The notes beneath the pieces were generated by a model. The model was not told where the DNA came from. It did no database searches and was given only the letters and a program-made list of their open reading frames with translations. Below are positions 25,572 through 34,817 of a stretch of 38,277 nucleotides of DNA, in pieces (the stretch's first letter is position 1; the number at the start of each line of letters is the position of its first letter). The position numbers and the translations under genes are program-made. Source of the DNA: Proteobacteria bacterium SG_bin4 (GTDB lineage: Bacteria; Pseudomonadota; Gammaproteobacteria; Burkholderiales; Nitrosomonadaceae); NCBI GenBank assembly GCA_002083395.1, contig LWDH01000034.1, forward strand, positions 1 to 38,277, read 5' to 3'.

Positions 25572-27031
25572 ATTCTAATCTTGGAAAACCTATTTTTTTC
25601 CAGATACTTATAATAGAAGATGATCCGCTCTGGTTTGAAGCCATGAAAGAATTATTAGAAGATTTGGGCAATGAGAATGGAATTACACTAGAGATTGAAG
25701 TAGCAACCAATTGCGAAGAAGCTTATCAACAAACAGGTAAGAAACCGTTTCATTCTATTGCAATAGATCTCCGATTACCAGAAAAACCGGGAGGGGTTTT
25801 AACAACTAACCCTAATGGATCCAATTTGGCTGCTTACCTGGCTCGATCCATGCCACTTACGCACTCACATATTTTCACTGCGTATGCTCAAGAACACGCA
25901 CTTGAGCTATACCGCAAAAATTTAGCAAAAAGTAATAGTGCGCCACCAATTTGGGAGAAAACCAATAGCATAAATGACCCTGGCGGGGAAGATCGTTACA
26001 CGCAAGAAGAATGGGCGCAACGCATTCTTACGCTCATTTTACCCCGCGCCCAAGCACTTCAAATTCCTTTAGTCAGTCAACGCAATTATCTCAATGAGCA
26101 TCTGTCTATGAGATCCCATTTGGGAGAAGGGCTTGAATTTTCCATTACTGCCGGGCGGAAATATTTACCGCCTGGCATTGCACGGAGCTGTGCTTTAATC
26201 CACCGCTGGTTTGAAGATAAACACTCCCCCCGTTACGAATTACACGCCTATAACGAAGCATTATTACTGGCCGAAATTGTTCAAAACTGGTTATGGGTTC
26301 AAGCCTGTGCTCTATTGACCGCGATGTCACAACCACAACATATCTACTGGCCGTTAGAAAACACACGCGCTGGTATGGAAAAATCCTTGCAAGCAATGCT
26401 GAATAAAATTGCTGAAAATGATGCTGGTCTTGCTGTTTCCTGGTTGTCCCATTTACATCTTCGCAACCCTGCACACATGAATATTATCGATGCATTACGC
26501 AGTGTTCGCTTGTTACGAAACGACCAACACCACAACAGTGGAAATGACCATCTTCCTTGGGAACAATTAGTTTCCCCGTTACGTGTCATCCTGGATGCTG
26601 CATCGTATCTCGCTTCATACCCAATCGTGTTTCGTCCCAAACCGGCCCCTGACAACCGCTGGCGTTTTTCCATCTTGCGTGGCGAAACAAGCCCTTTCCC
26701 AGAAGACGAATGGTTAATCGCATTCGGTCAACTAGTTAAAAAAGAGTCTTTTTCTCCCAACCTGGATAACCCATACCTTTACCAGCTATGGCCATGCGCC
26801 GATGGCAGTTACGAATTGCTTAATCTATGGCCTTTTACAGAACAAAAATCCGTCGACGGAACTTCCGTTTGGTCGCTTCTATGCGGTTTGGATCAACGCA
26901 ATCCTGAACAAATTTGGGAACGTGATGTTGTCGACAATCGTATCAATATTTCCAAAAATCTTTCCCCCAATCGTGCGCGAGAACTGAAGCAATTGCGAGC
27001 AGCGAATGCAACAACGAAACCAAAAGATTGA
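25568..27031 (+). CDS. Cassette gene C: receiver domain fused to a HEPN-like helical region
   Basis: This is a 487-aa protein. The N-terminal receiver (about 10-135) keeps E17-D18-D19, phospho-acceptor D67 in SIAIDLRLPE, T104 and a lysine near 131. No DNA-binding output domain is visible. Instead, residues about 200-350 are predicted helical and contain LRNDQHH: R317-X4-H322, followed by a further helix. This is the arrangement of HEPN RNase active sites. The segment after it (YPIVFRPKP..., YQLWPCADGSYELLNLWPFT) looks like a small beta-rich module. I infer a phosphorylation-switched effector. The alternative is a non-catalytic adaptor. It overlaps B by 4 bases and D by 26. Confidence 0.65.
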   Translation: MNSNLGKPIFFQILIIEDDPLWFEAMKELLEDLGNENGITLEIEVATNCEEAYQQTGKKPFHSIAIDLRLPEKPGGVLTTNPNGSNLAAYLARSMPLTHSHIFTAYAQEHALELYRKNLAKSNSAPPIWEKTNSINDPGGEDRYTQEEWAQRILTLILPRAQALQIPLVSQRNYLNEHLSMRSHLGEGLEFSITAGRKYLPPGIARSCALIHRWFEDKHSPRYELHAYNEALLLAEIVQNWLWVQACALLTAMSQPQHIYWPLENTRAGMEKSLQAMLNKIAENDAGLAVSWLSHLHLRNPAHMNIIDALRSVRLLRNDQHHNSGNDHLPWEQLVSPLRVILDAASYLASYPIVFRPKPAPDNRWRFSILRGETSPFPEDEWLIAFGQLVKKESFSPNLDNPYLYQLWPCADGSYELLNLWPFTEQKSVDGTSVWSLLCGLDQRNPEQIWERDVVDNRINISKNLSPNRARELKQLRAANATTKPKD

Positions 27032-29735
27032 GATGATCAAACCCGGGGACGATACACATCCCAATTGCACAGTTCACTTGATTCCCGATGTGCCGGTGAA
27101 GATTTTTACCGGTGAAGATATCCCACGCTGTGAACCCTTGGCAGATCAATTGGCTATACAATTGCAAGCGTTTATTGACAAAGCATCCGATACAAAAAAC
27201 CATCAAGCTCACTTGATCGCACCCCGCATCGGTGTATTTGGCGGATTAGGACAAGGCAAGACAACGCTAATACATTGGGCGCTCAATAAAGCTGAGACAA
27301 ATATTCACAAGAAATTTCCATGGTCCGGAAATAACATATTTTCGGCATCCAAGCATGTCGAATGGTTTGACACAGCGCACTATAATAGCAACGATCTGGA
27401 ACACGAATTTGACCGGCTGTTGGGAGGACTGAGACCAAGCAAACTAGCTTCGATATCCATATGCATTTGTCTTATTATATTCATCACTTCAATAATCTAT
27501 CCCTTTATTGATTTCGACTTCGGTCAATTCAACTCAAAATCATTTTTTTGGGTTGTTGGCCTTAGTGGTATTTCCGCAATTCTAGCTGCATTACTTAAAC
27601 CATGGAGCTATTGGTTCCGCTCCGGGTTACGCAGCATGACAATTGGGCGCAGTGTTTGGTTGAAACAAGGCTGGCGGTTATTTTTCAACAATACCAAGGT
27701 CTTGATCATCGACAATCTCGATCGCGCCAGTTTGGCTCAGCAACGTGCAGTACTCAGAGCACTTTATAAACATCGCGATGAACTCGGGTATGCAGTAATA
27801 ATCGGCTTTGACGAAACTCGGTTACTGGATTCCGATCCCGATCCCGAATCACCGAGAGAATTGCTACGCAAAGCTGTTCATATCGAAGCGAGAATGCCTG
27901 TCAGGGTACTAACCGATACACTCAGGTTGGCTTGGATGGCATTGGCAGAAGCCGGAAAATTAAATCCCCAATTACAAAAGCTACTACTTGACAATAAAAC
28001 CGTCGGCGCCTTGGCGCGCACTTTGGAATTGTTATCTTCAATCCAACCGGTGAGTCCTCGTGCAGCCAAGCATGTCGTCAATAACGTGCTTTTCTCTATT
28101 TCAACCGTCAAAGAAGAAGGTTTCAGCAACATTGATGATTGGCGAGCGGCTTTACGATTGCAGGCATTATTCACCGCTTTGCCCGAGCTTCGTAATTATG
28201 GCAACGCACTGCGCTTAGCTTTACAAAACAATAAGCTGTTTGGTTTGGATGAACTGATGCTTACGATCACAGCAAAAAATAAGGATATCGATTGGGAAAA
28301 AAAACAATCACTGGCCAACAAAATATTCAATGCAACCCGCACATACACTCCCGCTGATTACGATTGGTCGCCTTGGGTAGTCGCCTGGGTTACCCGGACA
28401 TTGGATAAACCCGTCTCACAAACCGCCTCCCAAAACAATAGTGATCAAACAAATGTAAAAATACCGGATTTCGAAACGGTTAATTATCTGTTTGATAGTT
28501 TAAATCGTGTAATACTAAGACATCCCCGCACAGAGCTCGCTAATCTCAGCAGTATTTTTCCGGGACTTCCCAGGGGAATCGATCCCGAAAAACTAAACGT
28601 CATCGAGAAAAAACTTGCAAATACCTTTATCCCGTTAGTCGACATTCTGTTATTGCGAATCGAAACCAGCGCTGGTCGTACACACCTGCTTTCGGAATTG
28701 TGGGTAGCTGCAAATGAAGGTCTTCTTGATTGGGCATTAAAAAAACACATCAAATCATCTGATTTTTATACTGCTCTCGCAGAATGGAGTTTATTGGAAG
28801 AAAAACCCTATCCATTATCCAACCAAAAACAGTTTGATCAGTGGTGGCTTAACCTCACAAATACAAAACTGGAAATCTCAAATCAAGGGCGTTTACGTCT
28901 TCTCAGCCTTCTTCCTTCCTCATCGTTTCGATTGTCTGAAATTCTAGCTTACGCCGCGATATCGAACGAAACCAGCGAAAGCGATCTCGGTCCGGAATAT
29001 TGGCTATCAAATTATGGATCCGATTTTTTTGTTAATAAGCCCCTGTATTTGATCGATAACCCTATTCAACAATTCTTGCAAAATCACTCGAATGCTATAC
29101 AAACGATCCAAAGACTTTGGCCACCCATAAAAACGGAATCCTTGAATTTAGCGTTACTGACTCAACATTGCATTGCATGGAGAAGTTTAGGCTTAAGGAG
29201 TAATATTCAAGCAACACCACTAGAATATTTACTTTTAAAAGATGAAAAATTCGGTGATCTACTCATTTCCGAGTCTGATAAATTTTTGCCTGTTTTTGCA
29301 GAATTTTTTGGTTCACCTGATTCAGATAATCTTAGTTCCGCGGCTTGGATAAATCTACTGGAAACCTATCTTACAGTTAATAACACAGTTAATAGCGATT
29401 TATCTTTCAGAATTAGTCGTTTAAGAAAATTGAATACCCGATTCTCGCCATTATGGAAAAAAGTAAGCGAATCCCAAGATAAGCTTCGAGTGCAATGCAT
29501 GATTGCTGCAACATTTTCATCGAGAAAAAACGTTAAAAGGCTTTATGCACAACTTAATCCAGTAACAGATCAGTTCCGGGAAATCCTAAAAACCCTTATT
29601 CAGTTTCGGGCTACTCTGCTCGCTAATTCAAGCTGGAAACCTGCATTAATCAATAAGATGCCCGGAATCCAAAATGAAGTCTTTTTCGCAAATTTTTTGA
29701 CCGAGCTGTGGTTTCAACAAATCGAGGAGAATTAA
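27006..29735 (+). CDS. Cassette gene D: KAP-type membrane P-loop NTPase
   Basis: This 909-aa protein has Walker A GGLGQGKT (79-86) and Walker B VLIIDNLDR (232-240), the latter close to the IDDLDR hallmark of KAP NTPases. Two hydrophobic helices (about 147-169 and 180-200) lie between them, another KAP hallmark, so the NTPase should hang on the cytoplasmic face of the inner membrane. The long C-terminal half is helical and unrecognised. KAP proteins are known in signalling and, in several bacterial systems, in phage defence. The start may instead be the ATG at 27033, one base after gene C's stop; neither has a strong ribosome-binding site. The stop overlaps gene E (TAATG). Confidence 0.8.
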   Translation: MQQRNQKIEMIKPGDDTHPNCTVHLIPDVPVKIFTGEDIPRCEPLADQLAIQLQAFIDKASDTKNHQAHLIAPRIGVFGGLGQGKTTLIHWALNKAETNIHKKFPWSGNNIFSASKHVEWFDTAHYNSNDLEHEFDRLLGGLRPSKLASISICICLIIFITSIIYPFIDFDFGQFNSKSFFWVVGLSGISAILAALLKPWSYWFRSGLRSMTIGRSVWLKQGWRLFFNNTKVLIIDNLDRASLAQQRAVLRALYKHRDELGYAVIIGFDETRLLDSDPDPESPRELLRKAVHIEARMPVRVLTDTLRLAWMALAEAGKLNPQLQKLLLDNKTVGALARTLELLSSIQPVSPRAAKHVVNNVLFSISTVKEEGFSNIDDWRAALRLQALFTALPELRNYGNALRLALQNNKLFGLDELMLTITAKNKDIDWEKKQSLANKIFNATRTYTPADYDWSPWVVAWVTRTLDKPVSQTASQNNSDQTNVKIPDFETVNYLFDSLNRVILRHPRTELANLSSIFPGLPRGIDPEKLNVIEKKLANTFIPLVDILLLRIETSAGRTHLLSELWVAANEGLLDWALKKHIKSSDFYTALAEWSLLEEKPYPLSNQKQFDQWWLNLTNTKLEISNQGRLRLLSLLPSSSFRLSEILAYAAISNETSESDLGPEYWLSNYGSDFFVNKPLYLIDNPIQQFLQNHSNAIQTIQRLWPPIKTESLNLALLTQHCIAWRSLGLRSNIQATPLEYLLLKDEKFGDLLISESDKFLPVFAEFFGSPDSDNLSSAAWINLLETYLTVNNTVNSDLSFRISRLRKLNTRFSPLWKKVSESQDKLRVQCMIAATFSSRKNVKRLYAQLNPVTDQFREILKTLIQFRATLLANSSWKPALINKMPGIQNEVFFANFLTELWFQQIEEN

Positions 29736-30373
29736 TGTTATCAAGTGACTATTTTGTAAAAATTAACTTGGCTGCTCTTAAAACCTCAGGTAATGAATAC
29801 AAGTACAAGACAGTGGAAGAATTAATCCAGACCTACGATCATTCCATATACGATGTTATTGATAGCGGCCAAATCTTACTCGATGCCGCTAGGTTGATTG
29901 GGCTTTCAGAAAAGAAGCCTGGAAAACTCTGGAGGCTTACAGACCTGCAATCCGTTCAATTATTAGAATCAGGAACAGTTCAAGATGAACGCGTAAGATT
30001 ATTATCGGAAAATACCAAAAAAAAGATCGATGAATTCAAAAATTCTATTTTTTTAGATTTTAATTCCTTCGCTACTGATTGGCTTTCAAAAAGTTTTTTA
30101 TCTACCCAAGAATATGTAGAAGCATTTTATCGTTACATTCCCTATGTAAAACTGGGAGTGGACAATGAAATAACCATGCACAATCTCAAAGATTCGCTGT
30201 CCCAAGAACAACAAAGCATTAAACTCGAGCTTTCTCGTCAGCGCATAGTGCTTAATCGGATCTCAGAGGTATTTTTTAAAAATGCCCCTGAAGAACTACC
30301 TGAATCTGTGCGAGAATCTTTGATTGACTATGCCCTTTGTTTCGATAACGAAACAATTCCATTAAAAGTATAA
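29735..30373 (+). CDS. Cassette gene E: unrecognised 212-aa protein
   Basis: I do not recognise this protein. The start was set at the ATG at 29735, sharing its A with gene D's TAA and preceded by GAGGAG, rather than a codon at 29708. It is soluble and charged, with a likely coiled helical stretch near residues 90-110 (RVRLLSENTKKKIDEFKN) and another near 160-185 (QSIKLELSRQRIVLNRISEV). Codon use is AT-rich compared with panB just downstream. It is probably an accessory or effector partner of the KAP NTPase, given the coupled translation. No function can be assigned. Confidence 0.7.
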   Translation: MLSSDYFVKINLAALKTSGNEYKYKTVEELIQTYDHSIYDVIDSGQILLDAARLIGLSEKKPGKLWRLTDLQSVQLLESGTVQDERVRLLSENTKKKIDEFKNSIFLDFNSFATDWLSKSFLSTQEYVEAFYRYIPYVKLGVDNEITMHNLKDSLSQEQQSIKLELSRQRIVLNRISEVFFKNAPEELPESVRESLIDYALCFDNETIPLKV

Positions 30374-30385
30374 ATCTCCTTCTAA

Positions 30386-31177
30386 ATGAATATTACACTG
30401 CCCTTACTGCAAAAAATGGCAGAAGGCCATGAGAAAATTGCGGTGCTGACTTGTTACGACGCGACTTTTGCTGCGGTGCTTGAGCATGCGGGTGTGGACG
30501 TGTTGCTGGTCGGCGATTCCCTCGGCAATGTGCTACAGGGCCACACCACGACTTTAGCGGTTACGCTCAGCGACATGATTTATCACACCCGCTGCGTGGC
30601 TCGAGGCGCCAGCAATGCCTTCATCGTCGCCGACATGCCGTTTGGCAGTTATCAAAAATCACCGGAACAAGCTTTTGAGAATGCGGCAACGCTCCTGGCC
30701 GCCGGTGCGCAGATGGTCAAAATAGAAGGCGGCCAGCTGATGGCCGAGACAGTCAGTTTCCTGACGCAACGCGGCATCCCGGTTTGCGCGCATATCGGCT
30801 TAACGCCGCAATCGGTTCATCAAATCGGCGGATACAAGCTTCAGGGTAATACCGACAGAGCCGCCAAGCAATTGCTGGAAGACGCCAAGGCCCTGGAAAA
30901 ATCCGGGGCCGGCATGATAGTTCTGGAGCTCATCCCGGCAAAGCTGGCGAAGAAAATCTCGCAGTCCTTAACCATACCAACCATCGGTATCGGCGCCGGA
31001 CCCGATTGCGCCGGCCAGGTTTTGGTTTTGCACGATATGCTGGGCTTGTCGCAAGGTAAAAAACCGCGCTTTGTCAAAGACTTTATGGTTAATACCAACA
31101 GTATCCAGGAAGCCATAACCCAGTACGTAAGCGCCGTCAAAACCGGGCAATTCCCCGGCAAAGAACACCAATTTTAA
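30386..31177 (+). CDS. panB: PanB, ketopantoate hydroxymethyltransferase
   Basis: PanB makes ketopantoate from alpha-ketoisovalerate and methylene-tetrahydrofolate, the first committed step of pantothenate and CoA synthesis. The 263-aa protein has the metal and substrate region VLLVGDSLGNVLQGHTTT near residues 39-56, ADMPFGSYQ, and the closing IGIGAGPDCAGQVLVLHD (about 195-212). The start codon follows gene E by only 12 bases with no good ribosome-binding site, which fits an older operon interrupted upstream. panC follows 13 bases later. Confidence 0.96.
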   Translation: MNITLPLLQKMAEGHEKIAVLTCYDATFAAVLEHAGVDVLLVGDSLGNVLQGHTTTLAVTLSDMIYHTRCVARGASNAFIVADMPFGSYQKSPEQAFENAATLLAAGAQMVKIEGGQLMAETVSFLTQRGIPVCAHIGLTPQSVHQIGGYKLQGNTDRAAKQLLEDAKALEKSGAGMIVLELIPAKLAKKISQSLTIPTIGIGAGPDCAGQVLVLHDMLGLSQGKKPRFVKDFMVNTNSIQEAITQYVSAVKTGQFPGKEHQF

Positions 31178-31190
31178 CCGGCAGGCTGAC

Positions 31191-32015
31191 TTGAAAATAA
31201 TCACCGGAATTACAGAATTGCGCGATCATTTGCGCGATAAACCGCGATTTGCCTTTGTTCCTACCATGGGCAATCTTCACCAAGGTCATTTGTCTTTGAT
31301 TGATCAAGCAAAACAGCGATGCGACGACGTCGTCGTAAGCATTTTTGTCAATCGCTTACAGTTTTTGCCGCACGAAGATTTCGACCGTTATCCGCGCACG
31401 CTCGAAGAAGATTGCAGGTTGCTGTCCGCAGCAAATGTCAAGACTGTTTTTGCACCGAATGAGAAAATTCTTTTTCCAACGAAGCAAGAATTCTTGTTAG
31501 CATTACCACCTGTAGCAGATATCTTGGAAGGAAAATTTCGGCCAGGATTTTTCCGTGGCGTTGCGACTATTGTATTGAAATTATTCAATATAATTCAACC
31601 TGACCTGGCTGTATTCGGCAAAAAGGATTATCAGCAGTTGCATATCGTGCGTGAAATGGTTCAACAATTAAACATTCCCATTGAAATTGTTGCTGGTGAA
31701 ACCGTACGGGCCGAGGATGGGCTGGCTTTAAGTTCTCGCAATCAATATCTAAGCGCAACGCAGCGATTACAAGCCTGTCAGCTTTATCAAACACTGCTAC
31801 AGATCAAACAAGAAGTCATTGCCGGTCATAAAGACTTTCATGCTTTAGAAACCAGCGCAATCAACCATCTTGTTCAGCATGGCTGGAACGTCGATTACAT
31901 CAGTATTCACAATCGCGGTTCGCTGATGCCGGCTCACGAACAAGATCGGGATCTAGTCGTTTTAGGCGCCGCATGGCTCAATAGCACACGGCTGATCGAT
32001 AACCTGGAAATTTAA
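31191..32015 (+). CDS. panC: PanC, pantothenate synthetase
   Basis: PanC condenses pantoate with beta-alanine using ATP. The 274-aa protein carries the HIGH-like FVPTMGNLHQGHLSLI near residue 23-38, FGKKDYQQL near 141-149, and VRAEDGLALSSRN near 172-184. The usual M in MSSRN is L here, a mild variant. The start is a TTG at 31191 with a moderate AGG site. Another start would delete the core strand, so TTG is preferred. It pairs with panB and lies directly upstream of dnaA. Confidence 0.95.
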   Translation: MKIITGITELRDHLRDKPRFAFVPTMGNLHQGHLSLIDQAKQRCDDVVVSIFVNRLQFLPHEDFDRYPRTLEEDCRLLSAANVKTVFAPNEKILFPTKQEFLLALPPVADILEGKFRPGFFRGVATIVLKLFNIIQPDLAVFGKKDYQQLHIVREMVQQLNIPIEIVAGETVRAEDGLALSSRNQYLSATQRLQACQLYQTLLQIKQEVIAGHKDFHALETSAINHLVQHGWNVDYISIHNRGSLMPAHEQDRDLVVLGAAWLNSTRLIDNLEI

Positions 32016-32055
32016 CGTTACTTTTTAACCCGGCCAGACATAAAAAGATCAAAAA

Positions 32056-33432
32056 ATGACGCAATCACTGAATACTTTCTGGTTATCTTGCTTAGATCAT
32101 TTCAGAAGAGAACTCAATGCGCAGCAGTTTAATACCTGGATTAAACCGTTGCAGATCGATTCCGCCCTGGAGAACGAAAATGAAGTCGTGTTGATCGCGC
32201 CAAACCGCTTTGTATCGCAGTGGGTCAAGGACAATTTCATTGCGCACATCGAAAAGATGGCGCAGTCTTACTTCGACAAAAAAATCCAGTTTCTGCTGAA
32301 ACTCTCCGAACCTGCGGAAACCAAAATCAGCCAAACCGAAGCGCAACCCGGAGAATCACAGCAAGAATTCAAACCGGCGCCCAAAGCGATCCATCAGCCT
32401 CCACGGAAAGATCCTAACGGCCTGAATCCGCAATTCACATTTGATAACTTCGTGACCGGCAAAGCCAATCAACTGGCCCGGGCGGGCGCCATTCAAGTGG
32501 CCGAATCACCGGGTATCGCCTATAACCCGCTGTTTATTTACGGCGGGGTTGGTTTAGGAAAAACCCATCTGATTCAGGCTATTGGCAATTACGTATACGA
32601 AAACGACAAAAGCGCAAAAATCCGCTACGTGCACGCGGAAAAATACGTGTCGGACGTGGTAAGCGCTTATCAGCACAAAGCATTCGACAAATTCAAGTTG
32701 TACTACCACTCGCTGGACCTGTTACTGGTCGACGATGTGCAATTTTTTGGCGGCAAGAACCGTACCCAGGAAGAATTTTTTTACGCGTTCAACACCCTGA
32801 TCGAAACCCACAAGCAAGTGATCATCACTTGCGATACTTACCCTAAAGAAATCACCGGGCTGGAAGAACGCCTGGTCTCACGTTTCGGTTGGGGTTTGAC
32901 CGTTGCCGTCGAACCGCCGGAACTAGAAATGCGGGTCGCGATTTTATTAAAAAAAGCCGAGCTGGAAAAAATTCAGCTGGAAGAAAATGTTGCATTTTTT
33001 ATCGCCAAGCACATCCGCTCCAACGTCCGCGAACTTGAAGGTGCGCTCAAGCGGGTCATGGCGTTTTCCCGTTTCATCAATCAGGAAATCACGCTGGATC
33101 TGGCAAAAGAGGCATTGAAAGATTTACTCGCGGTACAAAGCCGGCAGATTTCAATTGAAAATATTCAAAAAACCGTCGCCGATTATTACAAAATCAAAGT
33201 CTCTGAAATGTATTCGAAAAAACGTTCGCGCGTCGTTGCCAGACCGCGGCAGATGGCCATGGCGATCGCCAAGGAATTGACGTCGCTAAGCCTGCCGGAC
33301 ATCGGCGAAGCATTTGGCGGCAGGGACCATACGACGGTATTGCACGGTTATCGTAAAATTAACGAACTGCGCGTTTCCGATCCAATCGTCAATCGCGATT
33401 TTAATGCTTTAATCCTGATTTTAAGAGGTTGA
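32056..33432 (+). CDS. dnaA: DnaA, chromosomal replication initiator
   Basis: DnaA binds DnaA boxes at oriC and opens the duplex in its ATP form. The 458-aa protein starts with the helicase-loading domain I (FWLSCLDHFRRELNAQQFNTW). A short linker follows. The AAA+ domain has Walker A GGVGLGKTHL near residue 168 and Walker B LLLVDDVQFF. The C-terminal DNA-binding domain ends in GGRDHTTVLHGYRKI. The ATG at 32056 fits family length. It has dnaN and gyrB downstream, the classic replication cluster, with candidate DnaA boxes in the gap after it. Confidence 0.97.
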   Translation: MTQSLNTFWLSCLDHFRRELNAQQFNTWIKPLQIDSALENENEVVLIAPNRFVSQWVKDNFIAHIEKMAQSYFDKKIQFLLKLSEPAETKISQTEAQPGESQQEFKPAPKAIHQPPRKDPNGLNPQFTFDNFVTGKANQLARAGAIQVAESPGIAYNPLFIYGGVGLGKTHLIQAIGNYVYENDKSAKIRYVHAEKYVSDVVSAYQHKAFDKFKLYYHSLDLLLVDDVQFFGGKNRTQEEFFYAFNTLIETHKQVIITCDTYPKEITGLEERLVSRFGWGLTVAVEPPELEMRVAILLKKAELEKIQLEENVAFFIAKHIRSNVRELEGALKRVMAFSRFINQEITLDLAKEALKDLLAVQSRQISIENIQKTVADYYKIKVSEMYSKKRSRVVARPRQMAMAIAKELTSLSLPDIGEAFGGRDHTTVLHGYRKINELRVSDPIVNRDFNALILILRG

Positions 33433-33620
33433 TAACCGCTGAATAGTTTGTGCATAACTGTGGAATAAAAAAAATGACCGATTTTATCCACAATTTGTTC
33501 ACGCGATATACAGCGCTCATACAAGCAAGAAATTTATGCTATCTTTTTGAAACTTCGATGAAGTTATGAATTATCCCGCAGTTTGAAAACATTAATTAAT
33601 CACTATTATTTTTTAAATAA
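33433..33620. other. Candidate oriC / DnaA-box region between dnaA and dnaN
   Basis: A perfect DnaA box TTATCCACA lies at 33484-33492, and an inverted TGTGCATAA (TTATGCACA, fits TTATNCACA) at 33449-33457. The last 90 bases before dnaN are very AT-rich and include ATTAATTAATCACTATTATT, which could be an unwinding element. Two good boxes suit an origin or autoregulation. With only about 190 bp and two clear boxes, the origin call is tentative. Confidence 0.5.
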
Positions 33621-34736
33621 ATGCTTTTAATTAAAACCAACCGAGATACGTTGCTGAAACCGCTGCAAGCAGTTGCCGGTATTGTGGAACGTCGCCAGAC
33701 ACTACCCATCCTATCAAATGTGCTCATTCGTCAAAATGGAAATAAAACGTCCTTTTTGACCTCAGATCTCGAAATTCAAATCAAAACCGAGACCAGCGAA
33801 AACTTATCGAGCGAGCAGCCCTACGCGCTAACTGTTTCCGCTAAGAAACTTCAGGATATCTTGCGTTCGCTATCTTCCGGTGCGGAAGTCAGCTTAACGC
33901 GCAAAGACGATCATCTCTACGTCAAATCCGGAAAAAGCGCGTTCAACCTGCAAATTCTGCCCGCCGAGGATTTTCCGGAAGTCGCGGATGAGCCGGAATC
34001 CGAATCAGCGATCACGCTATCGCAAAAGGAGCTCAAAAATCTTTTTCATCACGTGCAGTTTGCCATTGCGCAACAAGATATCCGTTACTATTTGAACGGT
34101 TTATTATTACTGGCTGACGGCAAGCAACTCATCAGCGTCGGCACCGATGGCCACCGCCTGGCTTATATCGCAACACCCTTGGAAACCGCGCAGAAAAAAC
34201 AGGAAGTGATTTTGCCGCGCAAGGCGGTTTTTGAATTATCCAAGCTGCTCGAAGACAGCGAAGATCCGGTCAAGATCGAATATTTACAAAATAAAATCCG
34301 CTTTTCGTTCGCGGATGTCGTGCTTACCTCGAAAGTCATCGACGGCAAATTTCCCGATTACAACCGGGTCATTCCAACCCGCAACAACAAAGTGTTCGAT
34401 ATCGACCGGCTGATGTTTTTGCAAGCTTTGCAGCGGGTTTCGATTTTGTCGAACCAAAGCGATAAATTTCGCGGCGTGCGCTTAATCGTCGATAAGGGTA
34501 GCCTGCGCATCATTTGCAAAAACAATGAGCAGGAAGAAGCCGAAGAAGAGCTGGAAATAGCCTACCAGGACGAGCTGGTGGATATCAGCTTGAACATCAC
34601 TTACTTGCTGGATCTGTTGAACAATGTGTCCAGTGAAACCGTGCAATGCGCCTTTGAAAACGCCAACAGCAGCGTGCTGATGACGATTCCCGGCAATAAA
34701 GCGTTCAAATACATCGTCATGCCGATGCGGATTTAG
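33621..34736 (+). CDS. dnaN: DnaN, DNA polymerase III sliding clamp
   Basis: The beta clamp is a dimeric ring that tethers polymerase III to DNA. The 371-aa length is close to the E. coli protein (366). Three repeated clamp domains run through the sequence. The start MLLIKTNRDTLLKPLQAVAG and the middle RYYLNGLLLLADGKQLISVG...TDGHRLA are characteristic. The end MPMRI matches the usual VMPMRL finish. It sits between dnaA and gyrB, as in most bacteria. Confidence 0.97.
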   Translation: MLLIKTNRDTLLKPLQAVAGIVERRQTLPILSNVLIRQNGNKTSFLTSDLEIQIKTETSENLSSEQPYALTVSAKKLQDILRSLSSGAEVSLTRKDDHLYVKSGKSAFNLQILPAEDFPEVADEPESESAITLSQKELKNLFHHVQFAIAQQDIRYYLNGLLLLADGKQLISVGTDGHRLAYIATPLETAQKKQEVILPRKAVFELSKLLEDSEDPVKIEYLQNKIRFSFADVVLTSKVIDGKFPDYNRVIPTRNNKVFDIDRLMFLQALQRVSILSNQSDKFRGVRLIVDKGSLRIICKNNEQEEAEEELEIAYQDELVDISLNITYLLDLLNNVSSETVQCAFENANSSVLMTIPGNKAFKYIVMPMRI

Positions 34737-34817
34737 TCTCAGGCAAGCTCGATAAAACCCGCCGCCGCGGTTGCAAAACCTTTTTTCAATATTTCATAGA
34801 CAGATACATAAAACCCG

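Noticed and set aside
20681..30373. Assignment of the cassette to a known named defence system such as Detocs
   Set aside because: Two-component logic is shared, but there is no recognisable Detocs effector, and the KAP NTPase and HEPN-like receiver protein do not fit that layout.
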